Source: Pachypanchax playfairii
Lineage: Eukaryota > Chordata > Actinopteri > Cyprinodontiformes > Aplocheilidae
Length of the DNA: 64,000 bases
Direction: 5' to 3'
NCBI GenBank assembly: GCA_006937955.1
Contig: SSNP01000173.1
Coordinates: forward strand, 524,248-588,247
Shown: piece by piece, positions 11,566-24,957 of the stretch
Position numbering within the stretch: the stretch's first letter is position 1
Layout of the letters: each line of letters opens with the position of its first letter
The notes under the pieces: generated by a model
Told to the model about the DNA's origin: nothing
Database searches by the model: none
Seen by the model: the letters and a program-made list of their open reading frames with translations, nothing else
Translations under genes and position numbers: made by a program

Positions 11566-13960
11566 GTAAGTTGACGTCATGCTAACATGTGACGCTGCAT
11601 TTTCCTGCATCATTAATAAGTGTGTGTTTCTGAGGCACAATGTTTGAAAACTCTCTTTCAGTCATCCTGAAACCTCTGGGTTGGATTTTCTTGTGACGGA
11701 AGGTTTTCAACAAGCTATTTAGTGGCATGACAGTTATGATCCTAAATGACTTATTGAGATGGTTGTTTGTGTCTGCATCCCAGAATCTGTTTCTCTGTAA
11801 CACGTGTGTTTCTGGTGGCAGAGCAGATGGCTGAGCAGAGTGTTATTGACACGTTTCATCATACTTCAGCCATGTGTGCACATTTGCCGCGCTCCCAGGG
11901 TTTGTAATGCACCGTGAGATAAATGCTTCATTATTGCTGTTTGGGTGAGTGTGATTCATCCAGCCCATACGACGCCTGTGGCTTTAATGCTAGCTGTAAC
12001 AGTGGGGTTGTGTGATGGTCGGTTGTACGGTGGCGACATTGATGGATCCCAGAGAAAGGGGAGGCGAGCTGACAGAGATTGGGCTGGTGTGTAAAGGGTA
12101 ATGACCATTATGGGATATAAGGCAGACGCTCAGAGTGTGCGATAAAAGAGAGGTTGATTTTTAGCACTTATCCAGTGTAAATAAAAACAGGGCAGAGTGT
12201 TTACCTGTCAAAATGTTTCTCCTTCACAGTTTGAGTAAATGTTTTTTCAGTTCTCCCACTGAGTGGAGTGGATAGCTACACAGCAGTAGACTTTATAAGA
12301 AACATAGTTTCATGATAAAAGCATATTGCTGCTGTTTAATAAAAGATATATCTCCTAAATGTTGTCATTTTGCAAGTTGGGGAATAAGAACGCTGGTCTG
12401 GGTTTGGTGATGAATCCAAGTAAGTGGTTATTTTTATTTGTAATCAGGGTTTAGAAAATCATCTCAGGCCACGAAGAGGAGTTACATTCTTTAACTTAAT
12501 GTATAGGTTTAATTTACAGCGTCATTTTGATTTATCAAACACATTTTGATAGTTTAAAGCTTCAATTAACCTTCAAAAAAAACACTTTTAATACTTTAGA
12601 AACACTTGTAACAAGTTTCAATTATCTTTAGTGTAATCCTGGACAAACTTTCAAAAACAGGTCTGTAAGCTGTTAACAGCCTGATTTTTTTCTAATTAAA
12701 AAAATCATAAACTAAGTCATTTATTTAATGGGTGATTCATATTTAGGTCAGAAATCAGTGGTTTATAACAGGAAGAACTGTTTCCAGGGTTCAGTTAGTC
12801 TACTTTCACTGACTGAAAACTTGGATAAAGTTTATCATAAAGGCGACTGATCTGAACTGCCTCAGTTTGGAGAAATGGAGAGTAGCTCTGTTCATACAGT
12901 TAAGCTAATGGCTACTTATAGCAGACCCAACTAAAAAGTGCATTATGGTGTTTTAAAACAATTCTAATTCATAAAATTTGATAACAATTCGAGATAATGC
13001 ATTTTTAGAAATGTTTACATCATTGTCAATTACTTGATTATTTCAGCTGAAATTGTTTGAAATTCAGACCAGAACTGCTATGATGAAGTGTTATGAAAGC
13101 TAGCTCCACTGCTAATTTTTACTAAAAATAACAACACAATTCTATTTAAGTAACCTTGTAATGTTGAATTACCAGCAGGTGTAAAGGTTTTGAGAAGACA
13201 CCAGAAATCTACTTTGTATCTGACTCTGCTGTGACTAGCCATTAGCTTGTCTGAACTAATCTGTTTCTCCAAACGGAGGATGTACAAAGACTTATCGACA
13301 ACTAAATATATATTAATTGTGCATAACCCTCCAACAGAAACCAAATACAAAATATTCAAACTAGCCCTTTAAGCTTCTTTAGATTTAAACAAAGTTACTC
13401 AACAAGTGTCTGATCTACTTTCTGTTAGCTGAACCCAATGAAGCTAGTCCCGCTCTAAATGTCCATCCCATTGATGTCTTGTGCTGGGTGCCCATATGGC
13501 TCTGTGTGTATGTGTGTGTATGAGTGTGTGTGTGTGTTTTGGCCTGACTGTGTGCACAGACTGTGTGTGAAAGAACATTTATCATTGCCCCAAACAGGAG
13601 TCGTCACAGGGTGTGCTAAATGGCCCAGCATGCCTAGAAAAGCCATTTTCTAAATGGATGCCTCTCTCTTTACGTGTGTCTGATAGAAATCTTCCCAGGG
13701 CTATGCTGGCTGGTAACAAGATTGCCTCCCTCTGCGCCCCCTTCTTCTTTCATGCGCAGTTTGTTTTCACATATATAAAAAAAGTCAAGTGCGTGCAAAT
13801 TATTTTTGCGTTTGTCTTGGATGGAGAGAATGACAGGGGAGATAAGTTAAATTTAATAAGGTCCGTTCAGCTCTGTCCTAGTTGAGATCTTTTTATTTAT
13901 TTATTTATTTTTTACAAGCAAAGTAGCGAGTGAATGTGGGAGTAAGGCTAAGACAGGGCA

Positions 13961-13971
13961 GCACGCACGCG

Positions 13972-14011
<40 letters not shown>
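13961..14011. repeat. CA microsatellite
   Basis: Impure GCACGCAC units pass into an uninterrupted CA run of about 17 units. Confidence 0.95.
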
Positions 14012-14013
<2 letters not shown>

Positions 14014-14330
14014 TCTAGTATTTGTTGAAAGCAGAGTTTATTTAAATATGAAATAGTTTTGGTTGGGGTTTTAGCTGGTGCATGTCAAATGTGTCCCATC
14101 ACACACAAAAAAAGAGTAAAACTCAAGTTGTTTGAATAGTTAAAAATCCCATTTGGGTTTTTTTCTGCCCTGGTTTGGTCAAGATGTTATTGTTGCCTCA
14201 GGGAGTGACAGGAAGATAGTGGGAGAGTGATGCATCAGAGGAGGAGGAAGTTTCGAAGTGAAGAGTGTGAAGCTAGATAGACAAGGAGAGTAGGCGGCAT
14301 GTAGAGCTGAGGAGGTGGGCATTTTAGAAC

Positions 14331-14351
14331 GTGTGTGTGTGTGTGTGTGTC
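14331..14351. repeat. GT microsatellite
   Basis: About ten GT units, followed by a G-rich stretch (GGGGTGGTGGTGGGGG). Confidence 0.9.
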
Positions 14352-15094
14352 TGGGGTGGTGGTGGGGGCTTGGCTTGACAATCAAGTTGGATAATCAGTT
14401 AGCTTTGAGTGTATATTTAGAGTCAAACCACTTAAGATGGATGAAGTGATGAAGGGGAGTGACAAGAAGTGGTAAATTTAAATCGGAGGCTGTTTATAGT
14501 CCTTGTCTTCCACAGCCTCCTGCGTGCTGCTGTGTTTAGTTTCCAGTGATGGGAGGCGGCGGTGGACAGTTGCATTGTTTTTATATCCCGAGGCTCATGC
14601 TAAACAGTTTAATAGGCACACAGTGGCAAAGCGCCTTCACCCACGTCTCACCATTAGAGAGACTTCATCAGAGATACATAAAAACCACCAACAATTTGAT
14701 TAGCATGATGATCAAACTTTTTATTATTGACAGTAGTTTCAGTTAGGAGAGGGGATATGATGATTAACTAAAGCAGAGGGATCATATTATTACTCACAGT
14801 GCACCATCTATACATTACAAAAATGCACAAACTCCTTACAGTTGGTTTAGAAATGTATTTTTTAGCCTACGTGATTTTATATATTGTTTTTTATGTCTCT
14901 GCTTTACCAAGTGAGATAGTTCAGCTTCACTGTTAAGGAATTAGCAAAATATCAATACAATCAATCAAAAAATTGCAACAGAAAATTGTGATTTTACTAT
15001 AAAAGTAAATCATTGGATAATATTTTTGCCATTTTGAGACAAAGTGCAGAAAAGTTCAGAATTTCCTGAATCTGCTTGTTCCTGTTGAGAACAA

Positions 15095-15290
15095 GCTGAG
15101 AGGCGGGGTCACACAGGGCAGGTTGCTGTGTCATTGCAAGGCCACATAGATATGAACAACCACGTCCTAAATAGATGTCAATTAATCAAACATGCAGGTT
15201 TTTGGTCTGTGGGAGGAGAGTGTTGATGTACCTGTAAAGATGCTAGCACTGTGGTGCCAGTCAGGACGCCGGTCCAGCATGAAGCCCTTT
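15095..15290 (-). mobile_element. Teleost SINE-like repeat fragment, minus strand
   Basis: The order GAGAGGCGGGGTCAC, GGGCAGGTTGC, GTCATTGCAAGGCCACA, then AACATGCAGGTTTTTGG and TGTGGGAGGAGAG matches, in reverse, a very common fish interspersed repeat. In its sense direction that repeat carries a 'catggagtttgcatgttctcc' block and a 'cgacctgtccagggtgtaccccgcctctc' block. The identification is from memory of that family. The copy is diverged, and its ends and target duplication are not clear. Confidence 0.6.
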
Positions 15291-18200
15291 GATGTAAACA
15301 AGGACACATTCATTATAAAAACATTATGCACTTTAAAAATTCATAGCAAAACATTGTATTTATTTTAAAAACAAATTTATGTTGAATGAATTTCTTGATT
15401 CTACAGAATCAAAACATTAATTATACAACATCCACCTGGATTGTTTTATTTATTTATTTTTTTTACAATTATCTCCCTGTAACTTTTGACCAGGAGTGGG
15501 TGAAAGAACCTTCAATTAAACCACATTCTTGTACAAAATATAATGAGAATCGTGATATCTCAAGAATATGACATTTATCAGAACACAACAACTATAAAAA
15601 AAAATCACATAGTTGTATTTGTGACTGGCATTTATCAGCTCAAACAACCAGACTTTCATTTTTTCATGAGCTACTGTGCATGATAATAGATACATCGCTA
15701 AACTGCGACTTGTTTACGTTTGTAATTTGCTTTTTATGTGCACAAAATGTTAACTATAAAGAAACAGGTAACTGCAGTCATTATGTGTACTTAGTGGAGC
15801 AAAATAAGAGCAAGCTTCCCCACTGAAAGGTTGTGAACCAAGGAAATAAAGTGCTTCAATAAATATACTTGGCTACAGTAACACTCCCCGATTGTGTTGG
15901 ACTGCATTTTCTACAAACAGACAGGCTCAGAGTGTCGGGGTTATTTCCACAGAACAAGTCTCTGGAAATATTTTTCTGTGCTGTGAGTTGAAATCTCTCT
16001 AAATCAAGGTGAAATTAGTTCTAATATGAAGAGTCTAGTCAGCATAAATAATTTAAGTTGTTGCACATGAGTGATCCTGAAGCTTTAAGCCTGACACTTC
16101 CACAGCTCTGCTCTCTCAGGGTGTGTCTGCTTCGTCTCCAAGCTTTTGTCTCGTCTCTGTGTTTGTTGAGAAACCTGAGACCGGCGTCCAGATCAATACG
16201 CACAGATGAGAACGTGAGGCGGTTTGCCAAATGATGGATGTGGAATTTAATCAGTTTTCATACAAGCTTCGTGCCTTCGTGCATTTTTTTTTTTTCTCCT
16301 GATTTTTTGCCCTTCACTCCGTATCTTTTTTTTTGTCAACACTACATCAGTTGGCCTGCTGACCACATGCTGGCTGAGGGTTTATCTCACTTCTGCACAG
16401 ACTTTCTTGCCTCTGGTGCTGCCAGCACATGTGCAAGCTCATGAATGTGTGTGCGTCTCCAGCAAATGTCTTTTTATTTCGATTTATTACTTCGCAGACG
16501 CTTCTTGTTTTTTATTTGATCACCACAGGTAGGCTTTTGTTGCTGTATTCAAACTGAAGACAATTTCAGATGTCTTTTAGCTGCTGCGAAGACAGACAGT
16601 CAACCCAAACAGAAATCTCTGCAAAGTGCACTAGTAGTTTTATACGGTGGCACATTTTTCTAATAGTCTTTCTGAAAAAGCCCACTGCTCTCCGAGACAT
16701 CATCATTCCTGTTTTTCTGAATCTGATGGCAGCTTTGTGTCCGCGCTGATCCATCGGTGGACGTCTATCACGCCTGATTGTTGCAGTGCTGTTTCTGTTT
16801 CTTGTGATTGTACAAGAAGCACAGAGGAGTTGAAAGTTCTTCTCATGCATAGTTACCTTTAAAGGAGTGAGAGAAAGAGGGAGTGTTTGCCCCCCCCCCC
16901 CCTCCAGTCTCCTCTTCTATCATCTTGTCTGGACATTACAAAAGAACTACTTCTTATCTGCTTGTATGAAACATCTCAGGCTGTTTCAGTGTCATGGTTC
17001 TTATTATGCTCTGGTTTTCTTTCGCTGTGGCTCGTCTGAGACATTACGGTGATCAATTCACACAGCTGGTCACTCTGATGTCAGTTAAAAGGACTGATCT
17101 CTTAAACACAACCACAGATTCATTCCATGCCTTTAATTTGTACATTTGAGGATGTTTGAGTTTGATTAGGCTGAATAATAATAAGTAAAGATCCAAAGCT
17201 GAGAACTTTTATCATGATCATGATGATCATTAGTTTCAAGTTTCACATTTGCGTCTCCACATAGATAAATGTTTCACTTTTCAACCTGATAGCCCCTCGT
17301 TGGGGTTTCACATCAGGGCTGTAACAGCTTAGACATGCTCTGTTAGCAAGCCAACTTTTTTTTTTTTATTTGTTTGGAACCTGATGCCTCTCTGTTTGTG
17401 GGCCAGATCTAGTATTTACTGTGTATTTACCTCAAACAAACAAATTAAAAAACAAAGCAAAACTCACACCGTGGATGTTAAAGGCACATAAAAACCAGTT
17501 GTCAGCTCTGCGTGAAGGAGTTTGAGAGCCAGTCAACGCCATTACACCCCAGCCTCAGCCTCTCTCACTCCCGGGCTGACAGGAGAACAGAAGGGCACAC
17601 AAACACACTGTATTTATTTTTCTGCCTTTTTTTTATTTTTTTTTTTATTGGTTTTCTGACACCGGGGAAGGTTACAAGGATTCCTCAGCTCCCCGGCTTG
17701 ATGGCTTGGCACTGGTTTGTGGTGTTTGTGTAAATGAAAATACATATATCTTCAGAGTGCAGCCCTGCATGCAGATAACCACGGGTTAGTGTGAAAGGAA
17801 TTACTGGAAATAGCTTCGCAATGAAAATGTGATGGTTTAAAAAACATACATAACGACTTTATATAGAGCCATTGCTCCATCTTCTCCGGTTTAATATTTA
17901 GTTAATATCATTTTCAAGCTATAGTCGGCTGCTAAAGCAAAATGAATTCATTGTGTTACTGTGCAGAGATAGACATTTTAGCTAGGGGCATTATTTGTTT
18001 TAAAACATTTATTATTTCCTAATTTTCTTTGCTATCAAAATAGTTTTTAAAAGGTTTGACTTCTTAGTGAGTAAAGACATCTAACCTATATGAATATTAT
18101 AGGCCTGAAAGACATGAAGCTGCACAGTGGAGGCTGTGTTTGTGTCTTGTGGAACATCTTACAGTACATCTCTGTGTGCATGTCTAATGTAGTGAATTAC

Positions 18201-21200
18201 CCGGATGGAGCTAGAAAAACCCCCTGAAGTGGGGGGGTGGGGGGAATGTGGTGTGGGTGGGACAGCCTTCTTAGTGTCGGTGCAGATCTGACAGAGATGG
18301 CGGCAGCTTCTGAATCTCACTGACGTGCTCTCTGCTACACTTCAGGGCCGTATTTGTGTAACTGATTGCTGCTTGATTAATTCAAAGAAGAACAAAAAGC
18401 CAGTGTGTCTCTTCTGCTTGATGCTTTGTTGAGGAGAAGAGAAGGACTTGCACTTATTTCTTGCAGATCATTCTGTGTCAGGATAGGATTATGGGTCAGC
18501 TAAAGAAGCCGTATTTTGCAGATGCTGCATTTCTTTTCTTCTTGCCTCCATCAACATCATCTTGTGTTCTTATTTTCAGAGTGTGTGGCGTGTGCTGCTG
18601 TCTGTTTGATGTTTCCTAGAGTGTGTAACGCATCTTTGAGGAAACGACTAGGTAGAGTTACCTGAGTGGGTTGCAGCTGGTAATGTAGAGTGGCGTGATG
18701 CCCCAGAAAATTCCAGGTGTGAAGATTCAACTGAAGCACTTTTGTAGTTGCAGTGTTAATTTTCTATTGTGGTCTTTAAATACATTTGTGTTTTAATTTT
18801 ATTTGCTGTGAAAGAGTTTGTGGATGCGTGTTGTCTTCCTGTTCTCCTCCTCCTCCTCCACCTGCATTTGTCTGTGATTGATTGGTCACAGTTCTGAATA
18901 TGTTTAATTGGTGGTGGGTGGTTCTGTGGAAGACTTAGAGAAGTGTTTAAATTTTCGATCACGTGGGCAGCAAAGATTCTCCACAGTCGTCAAAGAAACG
19001 AGAGTTCACAAGTGCAATTTACAATGTTTTAAATCTGTTCTGTAGATTGTAGTGGCCTCTTATGATCATGTTCACTTCCTGCAAAAACAGAGGCGGACGT
19101 TTTTCTTTCTTCCACACCTCTTTTCTATTTGACTAACCAACTTGCCCTTTTTTTCCATCAGAGTAGTAGTAGTAGTATTTTCAGTAGTTTTTTTTTTTAT
19201 GTCAAAAATTGTTACATTTTCTGCATTAAACTTCCTTTTGCCTGTGCACAAACAAATGATGTGAATGCATGTATTCACATTAAAAACATATTTTAAAACA
19301 CAAACAGTATCCAGGCTCATTCTTCATATAAAGTTCTTGGTTTGCAGGTTAAAGCAAATCTTACATATTTCCCTAATAATAATAATAATAATAATAGTAA
19401 TAATAATAGTAATAATAAATAATTTCCAGATAAAATATAACATCATTATTATTATTATTACTGTTATAATTGTTGTTATTGTAATTCCTCTAGATTATTT
19501 ATTAAAAGGTATATTTATTTTAAAGAACAAGCTGTAACTAAACTTGACTTGTAACAAAAGAAATGCTGATGTTACATCTCACAGTAAATACTAACTCAGT
19601 ACACAAACAGAAGGATTTTTTTTTTATTGCACCTATACTCTGTTAGTAGTTGCACAATACTTGAAAGATGACAAGGGGTTCATCAATAGACACAAAGTTC
19701 ATCAACATAAATATGTTTGTTTAAATGTTTTAATATATTTGCACTGATGCAGGCGTACTTCTGCTCCAGCGTTACAAAAGGAAGCAGGAACACGTCAGCG
19801 GACCGTTTCCATTTTCAACTTACAAAACTTGTTCATCTAGAAGTAAATGCAGGAGGGTATAAAATATTGATGGGGCTTAAAACAGAACAAGGTAAAATAC
19901 ATCAGCAGCACATATTAGAGAGATTACAGGTAGACAGGATGTCATTATTTCTGTTTATGTGTTGTATCACTGGGAAATTGAAAGATAATACGAACTGTTT
20001 CCATTTCATCACCCCAAAAAATGATTCCAGCCTTCCTTACAAAACTCAGACTGTTCAGCATCTTTCTGCCACATGTTTTGGAAGCTGCTGTGTTTTGAAC
20101 TCTTCAGCACCTTCAGTTATAAATAGCTTAAAAAGCAAATGAAAGCCATCATTTAGTTCTTTGTTTTTACTGTTTGACATGAAGCAATCAGTTAGTGTTT
20201 CGTATGTGCGAGATAGAATTTCATCCCATTGCTTCTGTATAGTTGCACCAACTGCTTTACATAGGTATTGTGTGTGTAAGCCAGCAGTTTGTTGTTGCCT
20301 ACAGGCAGCTTAGCTGCCATTGTCATGTGAATGCAGCGCGAGTGAATGTTTGGGAACGCTCCGGAGTTAAATCCCGAAGAGTGCAGTGGATTCCTTTACT
20401 CACCGAAACACAACAGCAGAACTTTTGTTGGTGTCAGAGTTTGCCATATGAGCTGTGGGGTTAGATATACCTGGCTACACGATTGGTCCTTTGAGTTTTT
20501 TGCTCTGATGATGAGAACACGTGTGCGAGCGAGTGCTCGTGTGAACTCTGGACCAACAGCTCATTTCACACGCAGGCAGACATCAAAGGCGGTTTGAATT
20601 AACCCTGCGTGTCGGGGCCACTCTGCATGCCATTCGCAATTTCACATCTCTGTCGCTCCAGCGGCACCAAATGTACACGGCCATTCATATTGAAATGAAC
20701 AAATGGCAGTTTTGCCATGCACTGAATCACCATCCTTCACCAAGGAAAGATAAAACTTCAAAAGAGCAGAGATACATATGGATCTGTTTGTAGTTTCTGT
20801 GAGGTTGAGCTCTATTGCAGGTGAAGTGGAGGTGTTGTGTGACTGTTTTAAGTCTAGGCAAAATGCTGGTATCATGTTTGTTAAAGTGGGCTCTATTACA
20901 GCTCTCTTGGTAAACCTGGCTCACTTTCTCCTTCACTAGATACTGTAGAAATGAAGTCATGGTCACACGCATAAAAGCACGTGTGACTCATCTCCTTTGA
21001 CTCACTTTTAAATCCACAACATGAGGCCACGGCTTCATTCAAATGGATTTTTCAAAATAGTTTTCTTTTACCTTTCAAAAATATATTTCCACCTCTTTTT
21101 TTTTTTTTTTGCAGCTAATTTAATTTCATGTAGCGTTTATTGATCTGGCCAACTTCAATTTCCTGCCGTCAGCCTGATTCTGTTGCACGATGGAAGTGAT

Positions 21201-22316
21201 AATGTCGACGAACAGGCGGCGATGGCGAGGATGGAAATGGTGATGAAGAGTGTGGTGATGATCGCTTCTGCAGGTGACTGTGATTGCAATGCTGATTAGA
21301 GTGGTCTCTGAAGATGGAGTGGGGGGGTCGCCACAGTCATTGGAGGTGGATCGCTCAGCGCCACTGTGTACTTTTAGTGAGCTGTCATGACAACTATTCA
21401 GTAAACACATAAATATTTCAATGGCCTTGCTGCTCGTCTCTGATAGGCTCCTGCTGGCTCCTTTAAAGGTTGTTAAGTAATCCATGGCGATCTTAACTCA
21501 TCTTATTTAGGTGCACAAGTTCAGACATGCACACACTCTGCATTAAGTGCTGCAGTAAAGTCTTTTTTTTATGCAATTTCTGGGTCTTTGCCTGCTAAAA
21601 TTATCACTGTATAGGACAAATGTTTGTATACACCCACATACAGTGTGCATGCAATCAGCTTGTAGCATCTTGGCTCTCTCACATACAAGCCAGTAAAATA
21701 TACTCACTCATCTCTTTCATCATTTAAAACAAATGGCAAAACTATGTACATCAATTTATATGTTACAGTTGTGGAGATATGTATCTTACATAGACAATCA
21801 CAAAATTCCCCCCAAAAATGTGTGTGTGGGTGTTTGTTCACCCACATGCTGTTTTGTATTTGCTTTTCATGTGAGAGCCACTCAGAATGAACACAGTGGA
21901 TGATAAAAGATTACGTAACCACGTTTGGGCTCATGGGCAGTGTTGCACGGACTAAATTTGGGGAGTTTGACAGGTAGTTGTTAAATAGCAGCTGACAAAG
22001 CAATGGCTGCTCCAGGTTTTACTTTCATGTTTCTTTTATAGCTCTTGATTGTATCAGCAACTTGCTTTAGAATCGACCCATCCAGCAGACGTCCTCATTC
22101 ATTTTGTCTATTTAGTTTTACATATATACAACGTTTTCTAATTATTGTGTGGCTCCACAGCAGATGCTGAATTTTTGGACTATGACTAAGCTAATGTGTA
22201 AAGAATTAGCAAGGATGAAGATAGTCTGTGGAGGGTTTTAGTGAGGATACAGTGGAAACCATACGGAGTGTGTCAGGGTGTGATTGGTTCATGATAGCTT
22301 TGATCATGTAAAAAAC
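15291..22316 (+). other. cacna2d2: Intron 2, second part
   Basis: Mostly AT-rich DNA without nameable elements. Notable local features are a C-tract at about 16891-16904, a palindromic ATCATGATCATGATGATCAT patch at about 17213-17230, a CTC-repeat near 18844-18858 and the AAT/ATT pair at 19374-19461. The longest open frames (141 codons at 19717, 119 codons minus at 21126) look like chance frames. Confidence 0.65.
19374..19461. repeat. AAT run followed by ATT run
   Basis: An imperfect AAT microsatellite (19374-19420) is followed after about 25 bases by an ATT run (19444-19461). The two are reverse complements, so the transcript could form a hairpin. A long open frame across it is only Ile/Val-rich translation of the repeat. 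Confidence 0.85.
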
Positions 22317-22640
22317 ATGTATAGTGAGGTCATGGTGGCAGTATCTTGGGATCTAGGGTGGCGCTTGGCTGGACTGGTCACACTGGCCTCATCCCAGGGC
22401 TATGACCTCATCACATGGTAGTTCTGTGCTGGCAAGGTACGACCTTCTGGCATTTAGTTTGATCCTGACACATTCTGACAGAGTCATTCCAATGTGGGGC
22501 CCATGATGTGGTGCGATTATTGTAAAATTTTTTGGGAACTTGCTGGTGAAGTAGCGCATGGTGAGAATGCAGGAGAGCATCTCGGAGGGAAACACCTGAG
22601 AAAAAATTTTGGCAAGTACCATTTCTGTTCATAAAATAAA
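22317..22640 (+). repeat. Dispersed repeat family X, copy 1 (3' truncated)
   Basis: Same family as 35185-35640 and 54725-55135. Shared landmarks in order are CATGGTGGCAGTAT near the start, a GACTGGTCACACTGGCCTCATCCCAGG block (compare GACTGACCACCATGGCTTCATGCC in copy 2), and a GAGAAAAAATTTTGGCAAGTAC block (compare GGGAAAAATTATCTGGCGAGTAC). This copy ends earlier than the others. I do not recognise the family; it could be a SINE or an old non-autonomous element. Confidence 0.55.
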
Positions 22641-24380
22641 TAGTCAAGTGTTGCATTGGCAAGCAAAAATCCTACTATAACAAAAGAATTTGGGACAGTA
22701 AAACATTACAACATTATTGTCAGGATGTAGCATGTTTACGTTACAATTTTTCATCCAAGTCATTTAAAGCAGCAATCTGAAGTTTTTTTCTCAGAGGGCG
22801 CCACTGAGGTGGAGAAATGTGTTGCACCTCTGTTTCCGTGTTAGCATAGCAAGCATCGGCTCTCAAACGTGCACGCGTGCCTCCTTTGTTATGATGGACA
22901 CTTCATGGGTAAGTTGCATTTATACAATTTAAATGTTTTTATTTATTTATTTATTTTGATTGCTTTGGTTTCATTTGGCTTTGCAGCATTGTAAACAACT
23001 CAGCGCGTGGGTGATTGACAGGTGCCGTAGAACGCTGTTGGCTAATGCTGGGCGGCGCTCAGTGAAAATTAAATGCACCCCTATGGGAAAGGACGGCACG
23101 GGGGGTGGGGGGCTTTGAGGAAGAGAAAATATCATGTTTTTCCTACATTATATTACAACTTGAATATGATGGTTTTTCATGTAAATCTTGTATTTTTCCA
23201 GTATTTTATTAAGAACCCCAGGGTCTAATCCCCAAAAATCCAAAACAATTCTGTGATCAGATTCCTCCATTTGTTACTTCAGATCAGTTCATTACTTTAA
23301 ATTATTCTTAATTAGAATCTATTAGTTTCAGGCCCTTATATGTGATATCCTTTTTTATGTTAGGGAAAGTTTGCATAGAATCGGTAATTTAATTCTGAAC
23401 TGTGGTGTAATTTATTTCAGCATGCCAATAAAGCTGTAACAGGTCATTGCTTATTGGTTGACATTTCAGTTGAGTCCCGGAGTTCTTGTACCGTACTAAA
23501 ATAAGCATTTGTCCCTGCTCATTATGAAAGCTTGTTGTAATTTTCTCTCATATGAATTATTTAGTTGCACTCAGCTGAAATGATCTGGGTACATTTTTAG
23601 ACTTTGTGTTTGTATCTGCAGAGGGAGAAAAGGGGATAAAGCTGTTTGTATTGAACAGAATTTACTGTCAGATGAGGCGGATAACTGCTCCATCCAAGTC
23701 TGATTGAGCCTCGTGATATAACACAGAAGCGGGGATGCAGCGTGCGTGCGTGTCTCGGTGTGGAGCTTAAATCTATATTTGTGAACACGAGGAAATAGTC
23801 ACAGTTGTATCGTCGAGAGGGAGTTGAAACAGTGACAGTGAAATCCCCTTTTTATTCAGCAGTTTGATGTATTTGTGAAGAGATCTTGAAGCTGAAGGTG
23901 ACTTAAGAATGTGCGTGCGTTGGTCTCTCGGGGGTGGGGAACACCGGTCTTGTAAGCCAGTTATGTAAACCCTGCATGGCCTCTAAGGTCTATAATCTTA
24001 AATTCACCGTTAAATGTTTGGAGTTCTGTCGGGATTTCTCTCACCAACAAGATGAATCGACAGGAGCTAACGATACACAGACGTACAAGCTGCTCTCTGG
24101 GCTCTGTGGACCAGATTTCCTCCAAGGTTTAGTCATTCTCATTCCACCATAACCATGTGTACATTTTCAGTTAGTCACTTGCAGATTCAGCTTCCATGTA
24201 ATTAAGATGTGGTCGATTCTTGTCTCAAAAGACACGTTAAAGTTTCTCTGAATCTAGCCGAATGCTGCACTCAGATTTGCAGCTTTTAGTCACAGCTCCC
24301 TCTGTGACTCAATAATAAAAACAATGAGGGTTGTCAGGCAAGGTTAAGGTCAACAGTACACCATCTCTTGGAGTTCTTAA
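22641..24380 (+). other. cacna2d2: Intron 2, third part
   Basis: Contains a GC-richer patch at about 22790-23110 with gggcgccac and gggcggcgct blocks around a TTTA-repeat (about 22937-22960). This resembles fish repeat debris but cannot be named. The remainder is AT-rich with no supported feature. Confidence 0.5.
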
Positions 24381-24957
24381 AGAGGCCCTTCCATTAAAAA
24401 TGTTTTTTCTGAGGTTTCTGTTGAATATTTTAGCTCCACAGGTGTTCTTACCTTCATAGTGGGTGTGAAAACAGGTCAACAACTTCTCTTTCAGGTCTTA
24501 TCTCTCTAAACTATACAGGTGGTGAGTTCTCCAGAGTCCGGACGGCCTGTATCTGTTTCATCACAACTCCTTTGTTCGTTAGTTTTCGGCAGCTCCCACA
24601 GTTGAAACCACGCCTAGCATGCTGCTGGCTAAAAGCTGTAGCATAAAGACGCATCAAACAGGAAGATATTCTGTGTGCTGTTGCGCAGCAGGGAAGGAAA
24701 CAGTATTCTTTGCTCTCATAGGCTAGTTTGTTAGCCAATCAGAGTCCAGCAAATTCGAACAATGAATATGAACGAGCTGCTGACAAAGCAGCCTGACGGA
24801 AGGAGCCGGAACCACCCGAATTTTAACGCAGACAGATTGAAAGGTCTGTTAATCAGTGTTTCCTGACGTTTTTTAGATATAAAATGTTTCATATTACTGG
24901 TTAATACTTAAGAAATAACCACAAAGTCCTGAAATGTGTATGAAATGGCCTCTTTAA
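24377..24957 (+). mobile_element. TTAA-flanked short inverted-repeat element, copy 1
   Basis: A 573-base element (24381-24953) between two TTAA sites. The ends are AGAGGCCCTTCCAT and the complement of AGAGGCCATTTCAT, an imperfect 14-base terminal inverted repeat with two mismatches. A second copy lies inverted at 42590-43174 with the same ends and TTAA flanks, so the boundaries are well supported. TTAA target duplication is typical of the piggyBac superfamily, but the terminal bases are not the usual piggyBac CCC/CCY start, so the superfamily is tentative. It has no transposase frame and must be non-autonomous. Confidence 0.75.

Larger units (their letters stand above)
11566..15094 (+). other. 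cacna2d2: Intron 2, first part
   Basis: This is the start of a 35,639-base intron (11566-47204) with a GTAAGT donor. This part is mostly unique-looking AT-rich DNA. TG-rich DNA lies near 13505-13535, a CA repeat at 13961-14011 and a GT repeat at 14331-14351. No exon or nameable transposon was found. Confidence 0.75.

Noticed and set aside
19717..20142. 141-codon plus-strand frame, the longest in the window
   Set aside because: No recognisable domain, AT-rich codons, no splice context, and it sits inside the channel gene's intron; best explained as chance.
21126..21485. 119-codon minus-strand frame
   Set aside because: The His-rich part comes from GATGGTGATG-type simple sequence on the other strand; no family match.
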